From positions 1-5,022 of the forward strand of contig CAJXPN010000428.1 of assembly GCA_913058025.1 (NCBI GenBank): DNA of 5,022 nt. Direction: 5' to 3'. Positions within the stretch are counted from its first letter, which is position 1. Each line of letters opens with the position of its first letter. The position numbers were made by a program, and so were the translations under genes. Below the pieces are notes generated by a model. It was not told the DNA's origin. It did no database searches and saw nothing but the letters and a program-made list of their open reading frames with translations. The DNA is from an uncultured Myxococcales bacterium (GTDB lineage Bacteria > Myxococcota_A > Bradymonadia > Bradymonadales > Bradymonadaceae). This document shows, one piece after another, positions 1 through 5,022 of the stretch.

Positions 1-47
1 GAGATTTCTGCCTGTCTCGTGGGCTCGGAGATGTGTATAAGAGACAG
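1..47 (+). other. Untrimmed Nextera adapter (not genomic)
   Basis: Bases 1-5 (GAGAT) match the end of the Illumina P7 arm. Bases 6-13 (TTCTGCCT) are an i7 index, from memory the N703 index. Bases 14-28 (GTCTCGTGGGCTCGG) are the Nextera read-2 adapter, and 29-47 (AGATGTGTATAAGAGACAG) are the 19-bp Tn5 mosaic end used in tagmentation. Genomic sequence starts at 48. The ORF that opens here with MYKRQ is an artefact. Confidence 0.98.
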
Positions 48-815
48 GAGCTGGCCGTTGCTCGAGGCGCGCGCTCCGTCGGGGAGGTAGAAGGTGTCCT
101 CGAGGCCGGTGCGCAGGTTCCCGCCGAGCTCGGCGGTGCGTCGGTGGAGGTCCCAGACCTCCTGGCGGCCGATGACGATGGATTGCCAGCGGGCGCCGTC
201 GGGGACGAGGTCGACCAGGATGGGGAGGAGGTCGGCGCGCGCGGGCATGCCACTGGCGACGCCCTGGACGAGCGAGACGGTGAAGTGCTCGGGGAGCATG
301 CCCTTGCGGGCGAACATGTCGACGGAGCGGATGATGCCGGTGTCGAAGCACTCGCACTCGGGGACGATGGAGTGGGAGGCCATGGCGTCGAGGTAGCGGG
401 AGACCTTCTCGATGGGGTTGTCGAAGAGCATGGGGGGCCAGGCCCAGGCTCCGCTCGAGCGGAGCTTGAGGTAGTTGAGCGAGCCGGAGTTCATGGCGGC
501 GATCTCGGGGCGTACGCGCTCGAGTACAGCGAGCGGGCCGGAGATGTCGTCGCCCACGACGCCGGTGGTCATGTTGATGAGGATGCCCGGCGCGGCCTCT
601 CGGATCGCGTCGACGATCTCGGCGGCGAGGTCGGCGTCCCATGAGGGGAACAACCCGGCGGACTGCTCTCGGACGTGGATGTGTGCGATGCAGGCGCCGG
701 CGTCGAGCGCCTCGCGGGCGGCCTGCGCCATCTGCGCGGGCGTGTAAGGCACCGGATGCGTTTGGGGATCGGTGAGGACGCCGTTGAGTGCGGCGGTGAG
801 CAAGACCTTGTCCAT
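48..815 (-). CDS. Beta-keto acid cleavage enzyme (DUF849/BKACE family), C-terminus cut by contig end
   Basis: Reading from ATG at 815 gives 256 codons with no stop before the adapter. Family members are about 270-310 residues, so only the last few tens are missing. The family is known to use a divalent metal (zinc) to condense a beta-keto acid with acetyl-CoA, giving acetoacetate and a new acyl-CoA; the type member is the lysine-fermentation enzyme Kce. Visible signatures are H45-I-H47 in the HIHVRE segment (metal ligands), N81-MTTG, PEIAAMNSGSLNY (103-115), PECECFD (152-158) and R235-x3-E239-D240. That last group matches the Arg, metal-binding Glu and Asp of Kce as I recall them. Start choice is supported by GGAG seven bases upstream. 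The gene is divergent from the FHA gene. No neighbour reveals the substrate, so carnitine, lysine or another keto acid remain possible. It is probably cytosolic, since no signal peptide is seen. Confidence 0.9.
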
Positions 816-822
816 GTGCGGG

Positions 823-826
823 CTCC
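823..826 (-). promoter_or_regulatory. Ribosome binding site of the BKACE gene
   Basis: The minus strand reads GGAG here, followed by seven bases and then ATG at 815. This is standard Shine-Dalgarno spacing and supports that start. Confidence 0.7.
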
Positions 827-1060
827 GTGGGGTCGGGGGTCATGGGACGAGTGAGAGGATACGCGTGTTCGGCGCGAGGCTCACGTGGCGATCAGGGGTG
901 TGAGAGCTGGCGAGGTCGGGTCTAATCTTGTAACGTGTGCGCAAGTGCGCTTTGCGACCCAGCCACGTGAACTCGTGTCAGTGACCCCATCCATACGTGG
1001 GGGGTCGAGGGTAGTCCTGAAAAGGAGCGCGCGTTTGGGTGAGTCGTTCGCTACGTTCGT

Positions 1061-1064
1061 GAGG
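1061..1064 (+). promoter_or_regulatory. Weak ribosome binding site of the FHA gene
   Basis: GAGG lies ten bases before ATG at 1075, which is slightly long spacing. An in-frame GTG at 1039 cannot be the start, because TGA at 1060-1062 follows it in the same frame. ATG 1075 is therefore the first ATG, GTG or TTG start available. Confidence 0.45.
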
Positions 1065-1074
1065 TTGCCTGGTC

Positions 1075-2835
1075 ATGTGGAAACTCTGCATTGAGGACGA
1101 TGAGGGAGGACAGACGGTCGTCCCGATCATCCGAGATGAGATCACGATTGGTCGTCAGGAGGGGAACACCATCCGTCTGACCGAACGCAACGTCTCTCGC
1201 CGCCACGCGAAGTTGGTGCGCAGAGACGGAATGCTCTATCTCGAAGAGATCGACGCGCGTTACGGGATCCGTAAGAACGGGTCCAAGATCGCGCAGAGCG
1301 AGGAGTTCACCGAGGGTGACGTCTTCGTGATCGGCGACTACCGCCTCACGTTGCAGACGGAGCGCCCGAAGGGAGCGCCAGCGCCCTCCTCGGCGCGGCC
1401 GCCGATCCCCAAGGCACCTCCTGGGACGACGCGTAACCGCTCGGACGAGGGCACCGAGGTGCTCCCGGCGCTGCCGGCCAAGCTCGTGATCATCTCGAGC
1501 AACTTCGCCGGGCAGGAGTTCCCGCTGGCGCGCAAAGAGATGTTGATCGGTCGCGGTGACGAGTGCGACATCATCATCGACCACCGATCGGTGTCGAACA
1601 AGCACGCCAAGATCACGCGAGACGGGACGACCTATCAGATCGTGGATCTGAACAGTAAGAACGGCCTCAGGATCGGCGGAGAGCGTTACACGAACGTGCC
1701 GCTCAAGCGCGGCGACGTGGTCGAGCTGGGGCACGTGAAGTTCCGCTTCGTCGAGCCCGGCGAGAACTACATCTTCACGCCTCAGTCGATCGACTACAGC
1801 ACGCCGAGTGACGACGCGTTCTCGTCCGACAAGAAGGGGCCGAACATCCCCGTCATCGCGGGCGTGGCGATCGTGGCGGCGCTGCTCATCGGCGGCCTGA
1901 TCTACGTCCTCTCGGGCGGCGGCGGAGAGGCCGATCCAGTCGAGGGCGACAACCTGATGGCCGCAACGAGCTCGATCGCCGAGGAGCCCATCAAGGGCGA
2001 CACCGCCGAGCCCGTCGAGGAAGCCGAGGACCCCAAGGTCGACGTGGGCATCGAGGAGGCCGCGGGCCACTACGAGGCTGGCGACATCGAGAAGGCGATC
2101 GGATCGCTCGATGGCCTTAGCAAGTACTCCAAGCCGTCGGCGCGCCAGAAGCGCGAGATCGGCGACCTGACCTCGAAGGCCAAGCTCGAGCGCCCCAACC
2201 AGCAACACTACATCGCGGCCAAGGCCGACGTGGAGAAGGAAGACTGGGCGGGGTCCTACCAGAGCTGGAGGGAGATCCCCACGCACTCGATCTTCAAGGG
2301 GATCGGCGAGAAGGAGGGGATCCCGAGCGTGATCGCCGCGGGCCTCATGGCGCTCGCGCAGACGGCGTTGGAGGAGGGAGAGCTCGAGGACGCAGAGAAC
2401 TACGCCAGCGACGCCGTCTCGGCCAACGCCGGGGTCACCGGGGCCGCCGACATCCTCGCCGAAGTCAAGCGACGCCAGGGCGCGGTCGCCAAGAGCAAGG
2501 CACCCAAGAAGTCCGACACGGACTCTCCGCGCAAGGTCACCAAGCGCAAGGTGATCTCGGTCGACGAGCCCGAGCTCACGCGGGAGGAGGCCAGGCAGAT
2601 GGCCAACGACGCGCAGAGCAAGATCTTCCAGGGTGACGCCAGCGGCGCGATCAGCATGTGCAAGAAGGCGCTCTCGGCCAAGGCGTACAGCTGCTACCGG
2701 ATCATGGGCGTGGCGTACAAGCAGCGCGGTGACGTGAACGCGGCCTGCAAGAACTTCAAGAAAGCGCTGCGCTACGAGCCCACCAACAAGCAGGCTCCGA
2801 TCAAGACGAACATGGAGAGCCTGGGCTGCCCGTGA
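1075..2835 (+). CDS. Tandem FHA-domain, single-pass membrane protein with TPR-like C-terminal region
   Basis: The protein has 586 residues. FHA1 spans about 1-96, with G26-R27, S41-R-R-H44 and N68-G69. A proline/alanine-rich linker (about 98-133) leads to FHA2 (about 134-228), with G159-R160, S174-N-K-H177 and N196-G197. One hydrophobic helix runs from 258 to 280. It is preceded by DKK and followed by GGGG and a very acidic stretch, so the FHA domains should be cytoplasmic and the rest periplasmic. The C-terminal half is helical, with TPR-like hairpins near 325-365 and 420-455 and a clear TPR at about 540-573. A Lys/Arg-rich linker lies near 471-492. FHA domains bind phosphothreonine, so this is probably an inner-membrane adaptor read by Ser/Thr kinases, which are common in myxobacteria; no kinase lies in the window. 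The partner and process are unknown. hflX follows 124 bp downstream on the same strand. Confidence 0.93.
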   Translation: MWKLCIEDDEGGQTVVPIIRDEITIGRQEGNTIRLTERNVSRRHAKLVRRDGMLYLEEIDARYGIRKNGSKIAQSEEFTEGDVFVIGDYRLTLQTERPKGAPAPSSARPPIPKAPPGTTRNRSDEGTEVLPALPAKLVIISSNFAGQEFPLARKEMLIGRGDECDIIIDHRSVSNKHAKITRDGTTYQIVDLNSKNGLRIGGERYTNVPLKRGDVVELGHVKFRFVEPGENYIFTPQSIDYSTPSDDAFSSDKKGPNIPVIAGVAIVAALLIGGLIYVLSGGGGEADPVEGDNLMAATSSIAEEPIKGDTAEPVEEAEDPKVDVGIEEAAGHYEAGDIEKAIGSLDGLSKYSKPSARQKREIGDLTSKAKLERPNQQHYIAAKADVEKEDWAGSYQSWREIPTHSIFKGIGEKEGIPSVIAAGLMALAQTALEEGELEDAENYASDAVSANAGVTGAADILAEVKRRQGAVAKSKAPKKSDTDSPRKVTKRKVISVDEPELTREEARQMANDAQSKIFQGDASGAISMCKKALSAKAYSCYRIMGVAYKQRGDVNAACKNFKKALRYEPTNKQAPIKTNMESLGCP

Positions 2836-2959
2836 ACGGCGCCCTGCTCTCCTCGTCACCCCCACCACCAAACATCTGGCATAGACTCCACCCCACGCGA
2901 GTTATGGGGCGGGCACCCTCTGGTGTCCTCTCTGGACATGCCACACGTAGGAGCTCGTC
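2836..2959 (+). promoter_or_regulatory. Spacer upstream of hflX with small inverted repeats
   Basis: The 124-bp spacer holds CCCCA (2891-2895) / TGGGG (2905-2909) around a nine-base centre. It also holds a 7-bp stem, GGGCACC (2911-2917) / GGTGTCC (2922-2928), with one G-T pair and a CTCT loop. The stem is followed by TCTCTCTGG, not a real T-run, so it is at best a weak terminator for the FHA gene. It could equally be a leader hairpin for hflX. No persuasive sigma-70 or sigma-54 promoter was found; TGGCAT at 2877-2882 lacks a matching -12 element. Confidence 0.35.
2950..2953 (+). promoter_or_regulatory. hflX: Ribosome binding site that points to an ATA start for hflX
   Basis: GGAG (AGGAG from 2949) is the best Shine-Dalgarno sequence upstream of hflX. 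It sits six bases before ATA at 2960. The first conventional in-frame start, GTG 3041, has only GAGG three bases away, which is too close to work well. Confidence 0.55.
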
Positions 2960-4612
2960 ATAGGACAAAAAGTTCACGGTGACCTGAGCAAGCTCAAGGC
3001 CAGCCAGATCAAGTCGCTCGAGAGGCTCCACAAGAGGCGCGTGCCTCGGCAGGCGCTCATCTCACAGGACTTCGCGACCCAGCTCACGTTCATCTCCGAG
3101 GAGTTGGGGCGCGTGGTCGCCGTGCTCGTCGATCGCGCCGGGAGGGTCCGTGAGGTGATGGTGGGTGACGCCGAGCGCGTGTACCTGCCCGACATCGGGA
3201 GGCAGCGCGCAGGCTCGAGCCGCTTCCGCGGCATCCGCTTGCTCCGCACCAACCTCCACGACGAGGCGCGCGCGATCGCGCTGACCTCGGACGACGTCAC
3301 GGACATGTCGCAGCTCCAGCTCGACGCGGTCGTCAGCGTGGGCGTGGGGCCGGGGGGTTACCCGGGCCAGACCGCCTGGGCGTACCTCGTGCCGCCGAAC
3401 CCGGACAGGATCGTCCACGAGGAGCTGCGCGCGCCGAACCCCTCCGAGCTCGAGACCTCGGTCGACTTCGACGGGTTCATCGCCGATCTCGAGTCGGAGT
3501 TCCAGCGCAAGTCCGACCAGACCTACACGACCGGCGGCACGCCGGCGATGCTGGCGTACGCGGCGACCCCTGGTGGACGCTCCGCGGAGGCGGAGCTCGA
3601 AGAGATGCGCGAGCTGTGCCGCACGGCGGGCGTCGAGGTCGTCGACGAGGTGATCCAGAAGAGGACCACGCTGCACCCGAAGTATGCGATCGGCCGCGGC
3701 AAGCTCGAGGACCTCGAGCAGCAGGCGCTCCAGCGCGACGTGGACCTGTTGATCTTCGGCCAGGACCTGACGCCAGGGCAGATGCGTACGATCACGGGCG
3801 AGACCTCGCTCAAGGTGATCGACCGAACCCAACTCATCCTCGACATCTTCGCCCAGCACGCGAAGTCGGCGGACGGGAAGCTCCAGGTCGAGCTCGCGCA
3901 GCTTCGCTACAACCTCCCCAGGCTGGGCGATCGCCACACCGGCATGAGCAGGCTCGTGGGAGGCATCGGCGGCCGAGGCCCGGGAGAGACCAAGCTCGAG
4001 ATCAACAGGCGCCGCGCCCGCGATCGCATCCGCGCGCTGGAGAAGCAGATCGAGAAGCTGAGCCAGCAGCGCGCGCTACGCCGCAAGCGTCGCGTGGACT
4101 CGGGAGAGCCGATCGTGAGCGTCGTCGGGTACACGAACGCGGGCAAGTCGACGCTGCTCAACCAGCTCACGAACGCGCAGGTCTTGAGCGAGGACAAGCT
4201 GTTCGCGACGCTGCGCCCGACCTCGCGCAAGCTCGGGATCGACGCCAAGAGATCGATGGTGCTGACGGACACGGTGGGGTTCATCCACGACCTCCCGCCC
4301 GACCTCGTGGCGGCGTTCAAGGCGACGCTCGAGGAGCTCGAGGAGTCTGACGTGCTGCTACACCTCGTGGACGTCTCCGAGGAGGAGGCTAGCGCGCGGA
4401 TCGACGCGGTGGATCGCATCCTGACCGAGCTAGGGCTCGGCGAGAAGCGGAGGCTGCTGGTGTTCAACAAGACGGATCGGGTCGAAGAGAGCGTGGTGCG
4501 CTCGATGACGATGCGCTACGGCGCGATGGGTGTGAGCGCGCTGGACGCGTCGACGCTCAAGCCGTTGGTGGCGAGGCTGACCCGCATGCTGTTCGACGAG
4601 CCGAGCGCGTGA
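2960..4612 (+). CDS. hflX: GTPase HflX (ribosome-splitting factor), long form
   Basis: HflX binds the 50S subunit and, using GTP, splits stalled ribosomes, especially under heat or antibiotic stress. Numbered from ATA 2960 (550 residues), an N-terminal extension fills about 1-195. The HflX-specific domain follows, with IGRGKLEDL (244-252), QDLTPGQMR (268-276) and DRTQLILDIFAQHA (288-301). Next come GRGPGETKLE (338-347) and a basic helix to about 377. The G domain has GYTNAGKST (G1, 390-398), the switch segment ATLRPTSRK (416-424), DTVGF (G3, 437-441), NKTD (G4, 503-506) and VSA (G5, 525-527). All GTP-binding motifs are intact. E. coli HflX is 426 residues, so this is the longer type. The frame is open back to TAG 2948. 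The usual start would be GTG 3041 (523 residues), but the 27 preceding codons read like the family N-terminus. The stop is TGA 4610-4612. Identity is certain; the start is not. Confidence 0.96.
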   Translation: MGQKVHGDLSKLKASQIKSLERLHKRRVPRQALISQDFATQLTFISEELGRVVAVLVDRAGRVREVMVGDAERVYLPDIGRQRAGSSRFRGIRLLRTNLHDEARAIALTSDDVTDMSQLQLDAVVSVGVGPGGYPGQTAWAYLVPPNPDRIVHEELRAPNPSELETSVDFDGFIADLESEFQRKSDQTYTTGGTPAMLAYAATPGGRSAEAELEEMRELCRTAGVEVVDEVIQKRTTLHPKYAIGRGKLEDLEQQALQRDVDLLIFGQDLTPGQMRTITGETSLKVIDRTQLILDIFAQHAKSADGKLQVELAQLRYNLPRLGDRHTGMSRLVGGIGGRGPGETKLEINRRRARDRIRALEKQIEKLSQQRALRRKRRVDSGEPIVSVVGYTNAGKSTLLNQLTNAQVLSEDKLFATLRPTSRKLGIDAKRSMVLTDTVGFIHDLPPDLVAAFKATLEELEESDVLLHLVDVSEEEASARIDAVDRILTELGLGEKRRLLVFNKTDRVEESVVRSMTMRYGAMGVSALDASTLKPLVARLTRMLFDEPSA

Positions 4613-4619
4613 GCCGGAC

Positions 4620-4653
4620 CGCGTGCGCCGGACCTATGAGTCCGGCGCACGCG
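4620..4653. terminator. Perfect 14-bp hairpin between convergent genes, probable terminator
   Basis: The arms 4620-4633 and 4640-4653 pair perfectly (CGCGTGCGCCGGAC with its complement) around the loop CTATGA. On the plus strand the stem begins eight bases after the hflX stop and is followed by TTCACTT, a poor T-tract. On the minus strand it begins one base after the stop of the downstream gene, with no T-run beyond. Position and stem strength suggest a shared bidirectional terminator or an mRNA 3'-end protector. Confidence 0.7.
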
Positions 4654-4654
4654 T

Positions 4655-4974
4655 TCACTTGGGCTCGGGCTTGAGGAAGGCCTTGCCGCCCTTGATGACG
4701 ACCTTGAAGTCGACGTTCTCGGAGCCGCGGGACTCACGCATCTTGTCGCGTTGCTGCGCCATGGAGCGGGCGACGGACTCGTAGGTCACGTTGCTGGTGG
4801 GTTCGTTGCAGCGGCGCTTGGCCTCGACGAGGTTGCGGTAGACGCGTCGGACGTCGTCGTCGCCTCCACCGGCGGGCCGAGACCCGGCGCGTTCGATGGT
4901 GCGGCTGACGGGGTTCTGGGCGCCCGAGGGGCGCTGACCTGCCTGGCGGGAGGTGCGTTGGATGGTGCGCCCGC
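4655..4974 (-). CDS. C-terminal fragment of a protein resembling the MXAN_5187 C-terminal family
   Basis: The 5' part of this gene is beyond the contig edge. From 4972 to the TGA at 4655-4657 there are 105 codons. Residues 1-40 are a basic, low-complexity linker rich in Arg, Ser, Gln and Gly, containing two copies of a 22-residue unit. Residues about 41-105 form a compact domain: VRRVYRNLVEAKRRC, then a helix with QQRDKMRESRG, then VDFKVVIKGGKAFLKPEPK at the end. From memory, the order (VYxxFVxxKRR, a helix containing RDxL, then VxFxVxxKxGKAxLK) matches the domain annotated in myxobacteria as MXAN_5187 C-terminal, which has no assigned function. No start codon or upstream domains are visible, so nothing more can be said of its role. 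It converges on hflX. Reading continues into the adapter in other frames (proteins beginning MGSEMCIRDR or MYKRQ), which are artefacts. Confidence 0.65.
4889..4969 (-). repeat. 66-bp in-frame repeat, about one and a quarter copies visible
   Basis: The 15-base segments at 4955-4969 and 4889-4903 differ at one position and lie exactly 66 bp apart, so the reading frame is kept. They encode RTIQR and RTIER, and the similarity extends in protein (RTIQRTSRQAG against RTIERAGSRPAG). The unit is 22 residues. Earlier copies could lie beyond the contig edge. Confidence 0.65.
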
Positions 4975-5022
4975 CTGTCTCTTATACACATCTCCGAGCC
5001 CACGAGACAGGCAGAAATCTCG
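4975..5022 (-). other. Untrimmed Nextera adapter (not genomic)
   Basis: This is the reverse complement of the first bases of the window: mosaic end CTGTCTCTTATACACATCT (4975-4993), read-2 adapter (4994-5008), index AGGCAGAA (5009-5016) and the P7 start ATCTCG (5017-5022). Both ends carry the same i7-side adapter. Genomic sequence stops at 4974. Confidence 0.98.

Larger units (their letters stand above)
816..1074. promoter_or_regulatory. Divergent intergenic region with short palindromes
   Basis: This 259-bp gap separates the minus-strand BKACE gene from the plus-strand FHA gene and should hold promoters for both. I see no convincing -35/-10 pair on either strand. The minus strand offers a weak TATCCT and the plus strand a weak TCTAAT near 920. 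Visible structure: CACGTG palindromes at 882-887 and 964-969, an interrupted palindrome CCCCA (985-989) / TGGGG (998-1002), partly overlapping GACCCC (983-988) / GGGGTC (1001-1006), and a CGTTCG direct repeat just before the FHA start. A role as operators is inference only. Confidence 0.4.

Noticed and set aside
33..644. Plus-strand ORF beginning MYKRQ
   Set aside because: It starts inside the adapter and runs antisense to the BKACE gene, whose frame carries clear family motifs.
930..952. GCGCA/TGCGC inverted repeat and nearby TTG as a promoter-operator unit
   Set aside because: The arms are only five bases, made of common G/C dinucleotides, and no matching -10 box was found.
1051..2871. Long minus-strand ORF of 606 codons opposite the FHA gene
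   Set aside because: This is a common by-product of codon bias in G+C-rich genes. Its protein is Arg/Leu/Asp/Val-rich with no motif, while the plus strand encodes recognisable FHA domains.
2877..2893. Possible sigma-54 promoter (TGGCAT) upstream of hflX
   Set aside because: The -12 element at the required spacing is absent.
3062..4470. Several ORFs of 70-291 codons within hflX on both strands, including a plus-strand frame at 3616-4350
   Set aside because: All are out-of-frame shadows of hflX with biased composition and no recognisable domain.
4734..5003. Minus-strand ORFs beginning MGSEMCIRDR (5003) and MYKRQ (4989)
   Set aside because: Both start in adapter. The true frame here is the one ending at 4655, which has a conserved-looking C-terminal domain.
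1..5022. Inverted terminal repeats of a transposon or insertion sequence
   Set aside because: The repeats are Nextera adapter with index and P7 bases. The flanking nine bases (48-56 and 4966-4974) are neither identical nor complementary, and no transposase lies between.

Overview
The window appears to be a complete short contig from a high-G+C bacterium, most likely a myxobacterium or relative (Myxococcota). Three things suggest this: a tandem FHA / membrane / TPR protein, a long form of the GTPase HflX, and the tail of a protein resembling the myxobacterial MXAN_5187 C-terminal family. The lineage call is inferred from protein character, not from a search.

The first 47 and last 48 bases are not genomic. 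They are untrimmed Illumina Nextera adapter (Tn5 mosaic end, read-2 adapter, index and the start of P7), present in inverted orientation at both ends. Genomic sequence is therefore 48-4974, and the genes touching those limits are cut by the assembly, not by biology. ORFs starting MYKRQ or MGSEMCIRDR are adapter translations.

Layout: (1) 48-815, minus strand, a beta-keto acid cleavage enzyme (DUF849/BKACE) that lacks only its last residues. (2) 816-1074, a divergent intergenic region. (3) 1075-2835, plus strand, a 586-residue protein with two cytoplasmic FHA domains, one membrane helix and a TPR-like C-terminal part outside the membrane. (4) 2836-2959, a spacer with small inverted repeats and a good ribosome binding site. 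(5) 2960-4612, plus strand, hflX, whose N-terminus appears to begin at a rare ATA codon. (6) 4613-4654, a convergent spacer dominated by a perfect 14-bp hairpin. (7) 4655-4974, minus strand, the 3' end of a protein with a basic, repeated linker and a conserved-looking C-terminal domain.

The FHA protein and hflX lie in tandem, 124 bp apart, and may or may not be co-transcribed. No shared pathway links the four genes: one is metabolic, one is phospho-signalling, one is ribosome rescue and one is unknown. I see no RNA gene, CRISPR array, mobile element or defence system. The points of most interest are the adapter artefact, the hflX start, the atypical first FHA domain and a 66-bp in-frame repeat at the right edge.
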